This document shows positions 17,727-26,617 of a DNA stretch of 64,000 bases, piece after piece; position 1 is the first letter of the stretch; the number at the start of each line of letters is the position of its first letter. Location: positions 1 through 64,000 of the forward strand of contig SUWY01000001.1 of assembly GCA_015061245.1 (NCBI GenBank). Direction: 5' to 3'. A program made the position numbers and the translations under genes. The stretch is from Bacteroidales bacterium (GTDB taxonomy: Bacteria > Bacteroidota > Bacteroidia > Bacteroidales > Marinifilaceae). The notes beneath the pieces are model-generated. The model did no database searches, was not told the origin of the DNA, and was given only the letters and a program-made list of their open reading frames with translations.

Positions 17727-18425
17727 ATGAAGGTAAATTTCATTAAGATCGCGGTTCAGATTGTATTGGCCGGAGTGATTGTATGGTTGGCTTACTTGTG
17801 CTATGACAGCATTAAAGTGCCACAAGAGTTCAAAATGATTAAGGAGAGAAGATACGAGGCTATCATTGAGCGTCTTAAGGACATTCGTTCTGCTCAGGAG
17901 GCTTACAAGCAGACCTATAACTGCTACGCTCCCAATTTTGATTCTTTGATTAACTTTGTAAAGTATGATTCAGTAAAGAGCGTTAAATCAATCGGTGAGT
18001 TGACTGATGAGCAGATTGAGGCTGGAATGACTGAGACTGAGGCTATTAAGAAGGGTTTCATCATGCGTGACACAGTTCGTACTGCAACTCTTGAGTATTT
18101 GACAAGAACCGAGACCGGTCTTAATGGTAAGGAGGTAGTTTACGAGTTCAATACAAATCCAGATGATTTGCGTTGGGTTCCAGCTATCAAGAAGAAGATT
18201 GAGTTCAGTATGGAGGCAGTAACAAAGATTACAGAGCGTGGTAGTGAGATTCCATTGTTCCAGGCTTGTATCTCTGATAATGCTATCTTCGAGGATATGG
18301 TTGGTACAAAGTATGAGAATGCATTCCTTGAGTCTAAGTGGGAGGCATTCCGTATGAATCGCTACGTTGGATTGAAGGTTGGTGATATTAATGAGCCAAA
18401 CGGTAACGTAGGTAACTGGCAGTAA
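17727..18425 (+). CDS. Conserved hypothetical membrane-anchored protein
   Basis: This 232-residue protein of unknown function has one N-terminal membrane helix (about residues 7-26). A helical segment rich in charged residues follows (FKMIKERRYEAIIERLKDIRSAQEAYKQTY), loosely recalling pilin-like or type-II-secretion pseudopilin N-termini. The remainder is soluble and presumably periplasmic. It uses highly expressed codons and is the first gene of an operon with DUF3822 and rsmD, an arrangement I recall from Bacteroides. I do not assign a function. Confidence 0.7.
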   Translation: MKVNFIKIAVQIVLAGVIVWLAYLCYDSIKVPQEFKMIKERRYEAIIERLKDIRSAQEAYKQTYNCYAPNFDSLINFVKYDSVKSVKSIGELTDEQIEAGMTETEAIKKGFIMRDTVRTATLEYLTRTETGLNGKEVVYEFNTNPDDLRWVPAIKKKIEFSMEAVTKITERGSEIPLFQACISDNAIFEDMVGTKYENAFLESKWEAFRMNRYVGLKVGDINEPNGNVGNWQ

Positions 18426-18430
18426 TCCAT

Positions 18431-19255
18431 ATGAGGGAGTTTGTATACATTGCCCCCTCTTTTACTCGTGAAGAGTCTATAAACGCTATATTGTCCATCC
18501 GTCTAACGACGGGTGGACATTGCTTTTCTGTGAGGAGAGATAAAGAGGTGTTAATGCTCTTTGCCAAGGATGTTGTTTCATCTTCAGATGAGGAGCAGAT
18601 GGAACATCTTTATAAATCTTTGGAGCAGCACAATTTAAGGAGTCTTAGCTTCTCGTCTGTAAATATTTTCCATGCCAATGGGTATAAAATGTTGATTCCT
18701 CAAAGTGAAGTAAAAGCAGGACGAGAGAAGATTTGGCTTAAAACATTGGGTGAGCCGTTATCTGGTGATGATATTGTATCATCATTAGTTGAGCCATGTG
18801 ATGCTCTCTTATTTTCATCTCAACCATCCTGTTTCTATGAGTTAAAGAGTATGGGCGAGTTGGGCTCTATACAGAATATTGCAGCCTCGTTTATAACTAA
18901 TTCAATATTGAGTGTTCCTTCAAAGCATCGAGGACACTGGATATTTGTTGAGTATTCGAGAGGGGTCGTTGATATTGTTGTAACGAAGGGGCAAAAATTG
19001 TTGTTCTACAATTGTTATAATGCAAAACAGTCCGAAGAGGTTCTATTCTATGTTTTGCAGGTTATGAAATTGCACGGTTTAGATAATAAACCGAATGCTG
19101 TTTTCTCTGGCGAGACAATGTGCGGTGATGATATGATTTATGCTACATTACGTAGATATATACCATCGTTTGTATTGGCTGCAAATGTTATGCTGAAGGA
19201 AATATGTAGTGATTCAAATATAGAGGCGATGTCTAAGTTTGTTCATATGTTATGA
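18431..19255 (+). CDS. DUF3822 family protein
   Basis: This 274-residue protein resembles the Bacteroidota DUF3822 family, whose members have an actin/pilus-assembly ATPase-like (PilM-like) fold by general recollection. Visible features are LSIRLTTGGHCFSV near the start and WIFVEYSRGVVDIVVTKGQKLLFYNCYNAKQSEEVLFYVLQVMKLHGL in the C-terminal half. The gene starts five bases after its upstream neighbour, and its stop overlaps the rsmD ATG. Function unknown. Confidence 0.75.
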   Translation: MREFVYIAPSFTREESINAILSIRLTTGGHCFSVRRDKEVLMLFAKDVVSSSDEEQMEHLYKSLEQHNLRSLSFSSVNIFHANGYKMLIPQSEVKAGREKIWLKTLGEPLSGDDIVSSLVEPCDALLFSSQPSCFYELKSMGELGSIQNIAASFITNSILSVPSKHRGHWIFVEYSRGVVDIVVTKGQKLLFYNCYNAKQSEEVLFYVLQVMKLHGLDNKPNAVFSGETMCGDDMIYATLRRYIPSFVLAANVMLKEICSDSNIEAMSKFVHML

Positions 19256-19791
19256 GAATAATAAGTGGTAAACATAAAGGGAAGAAGATATTTCCCGATT
19301 CCTCTTTTTCTGCAAGACCGACAACCGATTTTGCTAAGGAGAATATATTTAATGTTCTAGGAAATATTGTTGATTTCGAAGATTTGGAAGTGTTGGATCT
19401 ATTCTCGGGGACCGGAAGCATTGGCTATGAGTTTGCTTCTCGTGGGGCAAAAGAGGTTATATCTGTAGAGCTTAATTATAAACACTATGCCTTTATTAAA
19501 CATTGTGCAGCACAATTGGGCTTTGATTGTATGAAGGTCTTTAAGAATGACGTTTTTGCTGCGTGTAAGAAGTTAAATGGTAGAAGTTTCGATGTGGTCT
19601 TTGCAGATCCTCCATATAACCTGGACAGAATAACTGAGGTACCCGATGCAATTTTTGAGAATGGCTTGTTGAGAGCAGATGGTATTGCTGTTGTTGAGCA
19701 TCCTGCCTCTGTAAAATTTGAGGAGCATCCAAATTTTGTAGAGAGAAGGGTCTATGGATCGGTGAATTTTTCCCTTTTTAGAATGAAGTAG
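19252..19791 (+). CDS. rsmD: 16S rRNA (guanine(966)-N2)-methyltransferase RsmD
   Basis: This 179-residue SAM-dependent methyltransferase has the RsmD start MRIISGKHKGKKI, the R-P-T-D-F-AKENIFN block, the SAM motif VLDLFSGTGSIGYEFASRGA and the catalytic DPPYNL motif. It methylates N2 of G966 in the small-subunit rRNA. The ATGA overlap with DUF3822 indicates coupling. A strong bidirectional terminator follows. Confidence 0.95.
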   Translation: MRIISGKHKGKKIFPDSSFSARPTTDFAKENIFNVLGNIVDFEDLEVLDLFSGTGSIGYEFASRGAKEVISVELNYKHYAFIKHCAAQLGFDCMKVFKNDVFAACKKLNGRSFDVVFADPPYNLDRITEVPDAIFENGLLRADGIAVVEHPASVKFEEHPNFVERRVYGSVNFSLFRMK

Positions 19792-19797
19792 ATACAA

Positions 19798-19830
19798 AAA
19801 AAACCTTGCATTGAACATGCAAGGTTTTTT
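19798..19830. terminator. Bidirectional terminator between rsmD and rplS
   Basis: A perfect 14-bp stem AAAAAACCTTGCAT/ATGCAAGGTTTTTT with a five-base loop separates two convergent genes. The A-run and T-run make it competent on both strands. Confidence 0.93.
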
Positions 19831-19845
19831 ATTCGAATTGAAAAA

Positions 19846-20199
19846 TTAAGAGCGTTTCTCTTTAATTTTTGCTTTCTTACCTGTCAACTTACGGAAGTAG
19901 TAGATACGTGCCTGCTTAACCTTACCACGCTTGTTAACCTCAATTGCCTTAATGAATGGTGAATTCATTGGGAAGATACGCTCAACTCCAATGTTTCCAG
20001 ACATCTTTCTTACAGTGAAGCTCTTTGTGGTACCGCTTCCCTTGATCTGAATAACAACACCACGGAAAATCTGGATACGCTCCTTGTTTCCCTCTACAAT
20101 GTTGTAGTGAATGCTGATTGTGTCTCCTGTGTGGAACTCTGGAAGCTCTACAGGATTCTCAGCTGCAAATGCTTGCTCTGCGATTTTAATTAAATCCAT
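19846..20199 (-). CDS. rplS: 50S ribosomal protein L19
   Basis: The 117-residue protein is full length, with the L19 blocks FHTGDTISIHYNIVEGNKERIQIFRGVVI, GTTKSFTVRKMSGNIGVERIFP and KRGKVKQARIYYFR. It is a large-subunit protein at the subunit interface. It stands alone with its own promoter (CAAAATTA at 20283-20290, reading TAATTTTG on the minus strand) and a leader of about 75 bases with a potential stem. Confidence 0.97.
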   Translation of the reverse strand: MDLIKIAEQAFAAENPVELPEFHTGDTISIHYNIVEGNKERIQIFRGVVIQIKGSGTTKSFTVRKMSGNIGVERIFPMNSPFIKAIEVNKRGKVKQARIYYFRKLTGKKAKIKEKRS

Positions 20200-20225
20200 C
20201 TCTCTTAACTATTTAAATTTATAGA

Positions 20226-20268
20226 ACTCAGCATTATAGCTACTCTCTAATTGCATAAGCGGCTGAGT
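20226..20268 (-). promoter_or_regulatory. Possible structured leader of rplS
   Basis: ACTCAGC (20226-20232) and GCTGAGT (20262-20268) are perfect complements. An inner ATTA/TAAT pair lies between the rplS promoter and start codon. Ribosomal-protein leaders often mediate autoregulation, but no known L19 leader consensus was checked. Confidence 0.4.
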
Positions 20269-20282
20269 ACGTTTTCGGCTTG

Positions 20283-20290
20283 CAAAATTA
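20283..20290 (-). promoter_or_regulatory. -7 promoter box of rplS (TAATTTTG)
   Basis: An exact TAnnTTTG on the minus strand followed by CAAGCC lies 84 bases before the rplS start codon. Confidence 0.65.
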
Positions 20291-20317
20291 GTATAAAAAA
20301 TCTATTTAACAAATTTT

Positions 20318-22021
20318 TTAGAACTCTTTTACTCGCTGTTTCTCTCCCATATCTTCAACTATAGCTCTATAGTACCATTCAGGAGCTGCATTGTAGCTCA
20401 CTTTTGGCATAGGTTCGCCCTCAACAATAGTTCTTGTTGCGCCATCCATATACTTTGCAAATAGTTGTCCATATAATTTTTTCCAATCTTTCACCAGTTG
20501 GTCTCCGGTGTTACATGAGTATTCTGTAAGGAACTCAACACATTTGGCTGGATCTTCATTATACAGATTTTGTGCTTTTGTGTCAATGTCTACAACCTCT
20601 TGTTTGTAGGTCATCTCTTTGTCTCTCTGAACTTTGCGAATTTCAGGGTGTACAATATTGTAGCGGGTATATGCAAAGTTGGTTAACTGGCTGAATACCC
20701 AGAATGCTTTATCCGGATCAAACTCATTTATACTTCCGCCAAAGAAGCTGTCAGGCGCTTTTGTAGATGCACTATACATTGGAAAGTACACTGTACTGGC
20801 TGCATCGTCAACACCAAACCATAAAATACCTCCAATCTCGTCGGGTAGCCAATTTCTACTTTGAGCAACCAATGTGAATCCGGTCTGTTGAGTTGCTGTT
20901 GCGCGCTCATTTACATATTCAACGCTATCAACTGTATAACTCATAGGACGCCAACGGTATGGACATTCGAATGGACCTGCGCCAACATCCTTTGTCATGT
21001 CTAATTCAGTTCCCTCTAAGTGGTCACGCATCAAATCCATAATGTCTGTAACCTCTAATGCTCTTTCCGGCTTAATCCAAAGAGGCATTCTGTTTGTTGC
21101 ATATCCATATTTGCCGAATTCGATTCCGGTACCCTTTGCATACTCCCAATATTCTTCCATACCGCTGCCTACAGAATTGAAGAAACTCCATACTCTTATT
21201 TCGCATGCACGTGCTCCGCTAAAATCGAGAGGAGCGTATGTGTCAGAGAAACTGAACTCCGAGTTCTTTCCGTCAATTGGGAAATAGCCTTTCTTCTTTG
21301 CGAATGCAATAACATCATTGGAATATACGGTTGTAATCTCTTTATTGTAGATGTTGTCAATTTTACTTGAAGGTATAGATGTTGGCCCATCTAATGGAAA
21401 AGTGGTGATGCGTGCCTGGTTGGCGTGTGCACAAACATATCCGTCTGGTACCATTCTTGCAACCCAAACAGCACCTTTCTCTCCTTCGCCCTTGCCAATC
21501 ATCTCCATAATCCAAACCTCGTTTGGGTCACATATAGAGAATGATTCACCTGAACTTGCATAGCCAAACTCCTCAACCAATTGAGTCATAATAACAATTG
21601 CTTCGCGAGCACTTTTGGCTCTTTGCAGAGTGATGTATATCAAACTACCATAGTCAATAATTCCTCCGGTTTGGTGAGATAACTCGCTGCGGCCTCCAAA
21701 TGTAGTCTCGGTAATAGCAAGTTGATATTGATTCATATTTCCAACTACATTATAGGTCTTGCCGACTTGAGGGATTTTTCCTAAGAACTTACCTGTATCC
21801 CACTCAATAACATCGAGTAGAGTGCCATTGCTCCATATCTTTGCGGGCCAATGGTACATCTCTCCAAATAGACTTGGAGAATCTGCACTATATGTTATCA
21901 TACATGAGCCATCGCGTGACGCTCCTTTTGTAATAAGAAAGTTTGTGCATGCATATGTATTGTATGCACCGAAAAGAACAGTCATGATGACTGCAGTGAG
22001 TAGTTTGAGGTTCTGTTTCAT
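20318..22021 (-). CDS. C69-family dipeptidase
   Basis: This secreted Ntn-hydrolase of peptidase family C69 has 567 residues. A signal peptide (MKQNLKLLTAVIMTVLFGAYNTYA) is followed directly by ACTNFLITKGASRDGS, whose cysteine (residue 25) should become the N-terminal nucleophile after cleavage. Other family stretches are NQYQLAITETTFGGR, ANQARITTF and FSFSDTYAPLDFSGAR. The track ORF begins 41 codons early inside the DUF4293 gene; the MKQNLK start gives a proper signal peptide. The role is probably periplasmic dipeptide breakdown. Confidence 0.88.
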   Translation of the reverse strand: MKQNLKLLTAVIMTVLFGAYNTYACTNFLITKGASRDGSCMITYSADSPSLFGEMYHWPAKIWSNGTLLDVIEWDTGKFLGKIPQVGKTYNVVGNMNQYQLAITETTFGGRSELSHQTGGIIDYGSLIYITLQRAKSAREAIVIMTQLVEEFGYASSGESFSICDPNEVWIMEMIGKGEGEKGAVWVARMVPDGYVCAHANQARITTFPLDGPTSIPSSKIDNIYNKEITTVYSNDVIAFAKKKGYFPIDGKNSEFSFSDTYAPLDFSGARACEIRVWSFFNSVGSGMEEYWEYAKGTGIEFGKYGYATNRMPLWIKPERALEVTDIMDLMRDHLEGTELDMTKDVGAGPFECPYRWRPMSYTVDSVEYVNERATATQQTGFTLVAQSRNWLPDEIGGILWFGVDDAASTVYFPMYSASTKAPDSFFGGSINEFDPDKAFWVFSQLTNFAYTRYNIVHPEIRKVQRDKEMTYKQEVVDIDTKAQNLYNEDPAKCVEFLTEYSCNTGDQLVKDWKKLYGQLFAKYMDGATRTIVEGEPMPKVSYNAAPEWYYRAIVEDMGEKQRVKEF

Positions 22022-22026
22022 TGCTG

Positions 22027-22446
22027 TTATCTTAAACGGTCTAAACTTCTTAGAATTACCAAATCTTTGCTGATGCCCTTCATTGCCAACAAAGTGAGTA
22101 TTATTTGAATGATAGGCATGGCCATAGCTACGCCAATTCTCCACTCGCCTGTTGAGCTGTCAATATTATTGTAGCAGTAAAAGAATAGGTATGCAGCTGT
22201 ACCAATCTCAACAACCAGATTAAATGTAGATAGTCTGATTTGGAGCATCTGTTTTTTATAGCAGAAGATTGTGATTAATGCAAATAGCATTGTAACTGCT
22301 GTTAATGTGGCAAGACTCCATACATTTCTTGCATAAAAATTGATTAACTCTCCATCTACGATAAGCGACGCTGCCGGAATGCTCAAAAGGAGTATTCCGG
22401 CAACAATAACACCTATCAGATATAGAGTTTGAACTCTTTGTATCAT
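22027..22446 (-). CDS. DUF4293 family membrane protein
   Basis: This 139-residue protein has four predicted membrane helices and begins MIQRVQTLYLIGVIVAGILLL, the hallmark of the DUF4293 family of Bacteroidota. Function is unknown. It sits between the RNase Y and C69 peptidase genes on the same strand, with gaps of 12 and five bases. Confidence 0.82.
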   Translation of the reverse strand: MIQRVQTLYLIGVIVAGILLLSIPAASLIVDGELINFYARNVWSLATLTAVTMLFALITIFCYKKQMLQIRLSTFNLVVEIGTAAYLFFYCYNNIDSSTGEWRIGVAMAMPIIQIILTLLAMKGISKDLVILRSLDRLR

Positions 22447-22458
22447 GATATGTCTCTT

Positions 22459-23994
22459 TTATTTTGCGTAATTAATAGCTCGTGTTTCGCGAATTACTGT
22501 AACCTTTACCTGGCCTGGGTAGGTCATCTCATCCTGAATTCTCTTTGCGATATCGAATGAAATCTTCTCTGCCTCGCTATCTGAAATCTTTTCACTTCCA
22601 ACTACAACACGTAGCTCGCGACCGGCTTGGATTGCATAGGTCTTGATTACTCCATCATAAGATAGGGCCAAATCCTCCATATCCTTCAAGCGTTTGATGT
22701 ATGATTCAACCACCTCGCGTCTTGCACCAGGACGGGCTCCTGAAATTGCATCGCAAGCCTGGACAATTGGTGCTATCAATGAGGTCATCTCCATCTCCTC
22801 GTGGTGAGCTCCGATTGCATTGCAGATATCCGGTTTCTCTTTGTACTTCTCTGCTAATTGCATACCTAGAAGTGCGTGTGGCAACTCTGGCTCGTCATCG
22901 GGCACTTTACCTATATCGTGTAGCAATCCAGCGCGTTTTGCTTTCTTTACATTCAATCCCAACTCTGCAGCCATGATAGCACATAGGTTGGCTGTTTCTC
23001 GTGCGTGTTGCAACAAGTTCTGGCCGTATGATGAACGATATTTCATCTTACCAACCAATCGGACAAGTTCAGGGTGAAGACCGTGAATACCAAGGTCAAT
23101 TGTAGTGCGTTTTCCTGTCTCAACAATCTCCTCCTCAATCTGCTTCTTTACCTTATTTACAACCTCCTCAATGCGGGCAGGGTGGATACGTCCATCTTGA
23201 ACCAATTGGTGTAGAGATAGTCTGGCAATCTCTCTACGTACGGGATCAAAGCCTGAAAGAACAATAGCCTCAGGAGTGTCATCTACGATAATCTCAACGC
23301 CTGTCGCAGCCTCTAATGCTCTGATATTTCTACCTTCACGACCAATAATTCTTCCTTTTATCTCATCGCTCTCAATATGGAAAATTGAGACTGCATTCTC
23401 TGTCGCGGTTTCTGTTGCAACTCTCTGAATTGTTTTGATGACAATCTTCTTTGCCTCAGAGTTTGCAGACATCTTAGCCTCTTCGATAATCTCATTAACC
23501 AATGATGCTGCCTGAGCCTCTGCTTCGTCTTTCATCGAGTTAATCAAATTCTCTTTGGCCTCTTCGCCTGACATGCCTGAAATGGCTTCAAGTTTTTCAA
23601 CTTGTTGCTTTTTCAATCTTTCAAGTTCGCTATTTTTCTTTTCAATGAGCTCTTTTTGTGTCTCAATATTAGCCTTTTGACTCTCTAGCTCCTTGCTTTT
23701 ACGTTGAACCTCCTCCATTTTATGGTTCAACTCACTCTCTTGCTGTTTTAACTTATTCTCTTGAATAATAAGTTTGTTGGTTCTTGCTGCGGCCTGTTTC
23801 TCTTGTTCTGCTTTAATTTGTAAGAATTTCTCCTTTGCCTGCAGAATCTTCTCTTTCTTGATTACGTCCGCCTCAATTTCAGCCTCTCTAATTATTCGTG
23901 CCGCTCTTTTTTTGTTTAGGAGCTTTATGATTAACGCAGTAATAGCTGCTCCTAAAGCAAGTCCAGCAATGCACGCTGCTATTGTAGTTACCAT
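22459..23994 (-). CDS. rny: Ribonuclease Y
   Basis: This 511-residue membrane-anchored endoribonuclease initiates mRNA decay. Order of parts: N-terminal helix (about residues 3-25), long coiled coil with alternating K/E/Q (30-160), KH domain with [31 protein letters not shown], and an HD domain with the metal-binding HD in [21 protein letters not shown]. It is complete. It lies downstream of zapA and a probable structured RNA. Confidence 0.96.
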   Translation of the reverse strand: MVTTIAACIAGLALGAAITALIIKLLNKKRAARIIREAEIEADVIKKEKILQAKEKFLQIKAEQEKQAAARTNKLIIQENKLKQQESELNHKMEEVQRKSKELESQKANIETQKELIEKKNSELERLKKQQVEKLEAISGMSGEEAKENLINSMKDEAEAQAASLVNEIIEEAKMSANSEAKKIVIKTIQRVATETATENAVSIFHIESDEIKGRIIGREGRNIRALEAATGVEIIVDDTPEAIVLSGFDPVRREIARLSLHQLVQDGRIHPARIEEVVNKVKKQIEEEIVETGKRTTIDLGIHGLHPELVRLVGKMKYRSSYGQNLLQHARETANLCAIMAAELGLNVKKAKRAGLLHDIGKVPDDEPELPHALLGMQLAEKYKEKPDICNAIGAHHEEMEMTSLIAPIVQACDAISGARPGARREVVESYIKRLKDMEDLALSYDGVIKTYAIQAGRELRVVVGSEKISDSEAEKISFDIAKRIQDEMTYPGQVKVTVIRETRAINYAK

Positions 23995-24065
23995 TATAAG
24001 AATTACTTTAATTGTTTATATATGTGTTATTTGTGTCAAATAAAAAACCCGCACCGCTCCAGTTT

Positions 24066-24195
24066 AAGAAAAACCCCGTAAAAAATATGGGTAGAGCTGC
24101 CATTCGATTCAGACTTCCACTGGTGCATAAACACCCTCCGAAGAGGTGAGGCCTGTCTTGTGCGAATATAAGCATCCGCTCTAATTCGATAAATG
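24066..24195 (-). ncRNA. Probable structured RNA between zapA and rny (6S RNA candidate)
   Basis: The 272-base gap has no ORF but folds into a rod. TAGAGC pairs with GCTCTA (24178-24183 with 24092-24097). Inside it are ATTCG/CGAAT (24163-24167 with 24102-24106), AGAC/GTCT (24155-24158 with 24111-24114), and a tip hairpin CACCTC-TTCG-GAG(G)GTG (24132-24148). Beyond the base, ACCC...GGGT plus a T-run could end transcription. A long hairpin interrupted by bulges directly after zapA fits 6S RNA, which neighbours zapA in many bacteria. I did not confirm a 6S consensus. Ends and strand are approximate. Confidence 0.5.
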
Positions 24196-24266
24196 TTAGG
24201 TTTTTCGTTTAAATGTGAAACAATGCGGGAAAATACCTTATTAAAGAACGATCTATGTTGTGTGCT

Positions 24267-24533
24267 CTATGGCTCCAATAATTTCTCAAGCCTTTCGTCG
24301 CACTCTTTAAGCAAATTCAACTCTTTGCTCAATTTCTCGACTTGAGCGGCGCTTTGCAGTGCAGCTAAAGCCAAGTAATATCCATACTCCTTTTCAGGGC
24401 CTATTTTAGTGTAGTCGGCAACAATATTATTTAAACTTTTTGCGCCGTTACGAATGTAACCCTCGTCCTGACTGGACACCTTTATTTTTATAGGTATACC
24501 GGCAACATTCAAAGTTACACTAACTTTCGACAT
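24267..24533 (-). CDS. zapA: Cell division protein ZapA
   Basis: This 88-residue ZapA-family protein bundles FtsZ filaments at the division ring. It has the N-terminal beta strands SVTLNVAGIPIKIKVSSQDEGYIRNGAKSLN and a C-terminal helix YYLALAALQSAAQVEKLSKELNLLKE for dimerisation. It starts one base after the coiled-coil gene stop. Confidence 0.85.
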   Translation of the reverse strand: MSKVSVTLNVAGIPIKIKVSSQDEGYIRNGAKSLNNIVADYTKIGPEKEYGYYLALAALQSAAQVEKLSKELNLLKECDERLEKLLEP

Positions 24534-24534
24534 A

Positions 24535-24828
24535 TTATCTGTTTAGTAGAGCAATACAACTATCAATCTCCCGCAATAGACGGTTTATTTTAGCCTCTGC
24601 TTCTCCATTTGAGTCTCCGCTTTTTATTGCGGAAGCCAATTTCGAACTCTTTAGCCTATCTTGTAACTCTCTGTTCTCGCTCTTAAGCTCTTGCAACTCT
24701 TCCGTAAGATTTTGCAGCTCCTCTTTTTGTTTTTTGATCGTTTCGAGCGAGGTTTCGTACAGGTTAATCACCTTGTCAATCTTTTCAATCAGTCTGTTTG
24801 TCTCTAGTCCGCTTCTTGAATTTGACAT
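24535..24828 (-). CDS. Small coiled-coil protein upstream of zapA
   Basis: The 97-residue protein is almost wholly coiled coil (LIEKIDKVINLYETSLETIKKQKEELQNLTEELQELKSENRELQDRLKSS) and ends in a short helix. Cotranscription with zapA suggests a division role, comparable in position and shape to ZapB-like partners, but no family is confirmed. It begins the operon read from the promoter at 24886-24893. Confidence 0.7.
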   Translation of the reverse strand: MSNSRSGLETNRLIEKIDKVINLYETSLETIKKQKEELQNLTEELQELKSENRELQDRLKSSKLASAIKSGDSNGEAEAKINRLLREIDSCIALLNR

Positions 24829-24885
24829 AACCTTATGTGACTAATACTGTTTACGATTTTTGTTACAAATCCGTTCTATCATTGG

Positions 24886-24916
24886 CAAAGTTAACATTAA
24901 ATTTTATATAATCAAA
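24886..24916 (-). promoter_or_regulatory. Promoter of the zapA operon
   Basis: On the minus strand TAACTTTG (24886-24893) is preceded by TTTG (24913-24916) with exactly 19 bases between. This is a textbook Bacteroidota promoter. Confidence 0.75.
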
Positions 24917-24926
24917 AAAAACGTGC

Positions 24927-24934
24927 TATCTTTG
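24927..24934 (+). promoter_or_regulatory. -7 box TATCTTTG of the M23 peptidase gene
   Basis: An exact TATCTTTG followed by GCGGGCG lies about 30 bases before the start codon. It is back to back with the zapA promoter, so the two upstream regions overlap. Confidence 0.7.
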
Positions 24935-24964
24935 CGGGCGAATTTGAAAAAAATGCAGGTAAAA

Positions 24965-26584
24965 ATGGAAATCAGTAAGGTAGTAGTGCTCTTTTGTTGT
25001 ATGTTAGGGGGTCTATCTTCGGCATTTGCACAAAAGATTGCGCCGGTTGAGGGTGAGCTGTCTCTTAGTGGTAGCTTTGCCGAGATTCGTAGTGCCCATT
25101 TCCATGGTGGAGTTGATTTTCGTACTGGCGGAGTTATAGGTAAACCAATATTTGCCATAGATGATGGGTATGTGAGTCGGGTGTCGGTCTCTCCTACCGG
25201 GTATGGTAATGCTCTATATCTGAATCATCCTGATGGTACAACATCGGTATACGCCCATTTAGACTCCTTTGATCCCTGTATATCTGAATTGGTGCGTAAA
25301 GAGCAGTATAAGCAAAATTCTTTTAAAATTGATTTCTCGCCTGCAGATACAATATATTTTAAGAAAGGTGAAGTGATTGCTCTAAGTGGAAATAGCGGTT
25401 CTTCCGGAGGACCTCATCTTCATTTTGAGATTCGTGACACTGAAAGCAATCTTGATATTAATGCAGCCCATTATATAAAGGTAAAAGATAATATCGCTCC
25501 GGAGATAAAGGGTATATATCTCTATCAGGTGGATATGTATGGACATGAGGAGCGCATGGGTAAATATAGTGTAGTGAAATCGGGCAATAGGTACTCTTCA
25601 AAGGATTTGAAGGTGAGAGCGGGCCTTTTTGGTGTTGGTTTGCACGTCATTGACAGAATGGAGGGGTCGACAGGAAAGTTAGGTCTATATTCAATGAAAG
25701 TGTATGCAGATGAGCAGTTGATTTCATCGTATGTGGCCGATACAATATCTTTTGATCAGAATAGACATGTCAATGTCGTTGGCGATTACGAAGCATATTT
25801 GCGCAATGAAACAGTTTACAGAACATTTGGTACTCAATGGAATTCTGTTTACGGATGTGCTTCGGAGTTTGATGGGTATTTGGGGGTTGAGCAGGATTCT
25901 CTTGTCAATGTTTGCGTAGAGATATCTGACTATAACGGTAATATCTCTCATTTGGCCTTTAGGGTTAGGGGTGGAGAGTCCCGGCAATCTTCTTATGATG
26001 GAGTATTGTGGCATAGCGATGAAGAAAACTATGCAAGGGTAGGGTGTTGTAAATTGAGTTTGGACGAGGCCTCGCTCATTAGAAATGTAGTGGTAAATCC
26101 TAAAGTGATTCAAGATACCGTACGTGATGTAGAGATATATAGCTTTTTGGATAAGGAGGAGCCGTTGTTGAAACCTGCTAAGGTTATTTTGATGGGAGAG
26201 TTTGATTCCAAAAGTGTGGTCTGCAGGGTTAATTGGAAGAAGCGACTTCGTCCAATTGCAAGTGAGAGGTGTGATGAGGGATTATCGGTTGCTCCTACAA
26301 CTTTGGGGGCCTATTGTGTCGTTGTTGATACAGTGAAGCCTAAAATTGTATACCGAGGGGCAAATACTAAAAGATTGAATTTTAGTGTAGCCGATGCCTT
26401 GTCAGGGGTAGATACGATAGAGGTGTTGGTAAATGGAGTGTGGACTCTTTACGAGTATGATGCCAAATATAGTGCGTTGCGTATATATCGCGATGAACCG
26501 ACATTTATGGAAGGAGAGGATAAAATAGAGATAAAGGTTGTCGATGTTGTTGGAAATATTGCGACCTGTAGTGTTAATATATAA
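24965..26584 (+). CDS. M23-family metallopeptidase (LytM-like)
   Basis: This is a probable periplasmic peptidoglycan endopeptidase or division activator. Order: signal peptide (MEISKVVVLFCCMLGGLSSAFAQ), then directly an M23 domain with the zinc ligands in HFHGGVDFRTG and HLHFEIRD, then about 370 residues of beta-rich C-terminal region. The -7 box at 24927 rules out the long track start; ATG at 24965 or 24953 remain possible. It is divergent from zapA. It contains one CGAGGCCTCG copy. About 539 residues. Confidence 0.87.
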   Translation: MEISKVVVLFCCMLGGLSSAFAQKIAPVEGELSLSGSFAEIRSAHFHGGVDFRTGGVIGKPIFAIDDGYVSRVSVSPTGYGNALYLNHPDGTTSVYAHLDSFDPCISELVRKEQYKQNSFKIDFSPADTIYFKKGEVIALSGNSGSSGGPHLHFEIRDTESNLDINAAHYIKVKDNIAPEIKGIYLYQVDMYGHEERMGKYSVVKSGNRYSSKDLKVRAGLFGVGLHVIDRMEGSTGKLGLYSMKVYADEQLISSYVADTISFDQNRHVNVVGDYEAYLRNETVYRTFGTQWNSVYGCASEFDGYLGVEQDSLVNVCVEISDYNGNISHLAFRVRGGESRQSSYDGVLWHSDEENYARVGCCKLSLDEASLIRNVVVNPKVIQDTVRDVEIYSFLDKEEPLLKPAKVILMGEFDSKSVVCRVNWKKRLRPIASERCDEGLSVAPTTLGAYCVVVDTVKPKIVYRGANTKRLNFSVADALSGVDTIEVLVNGVWTLYEYDAKYSALRIYRDEPTFMEGEDKIEIKVVDVVGNIATCSVNI

Positions 26585-26617
26585 ATAAGGTATAATTAGA
26601 AAGGGGGTTGTGTTATA

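Noticed and set aside
24066-24195. Signal-recognition-particle RNA
   Set aside because: The conserved SRP tip (GGAA-type loop with its asymmetric bulge motif) is not present; the tip here is UUCG.
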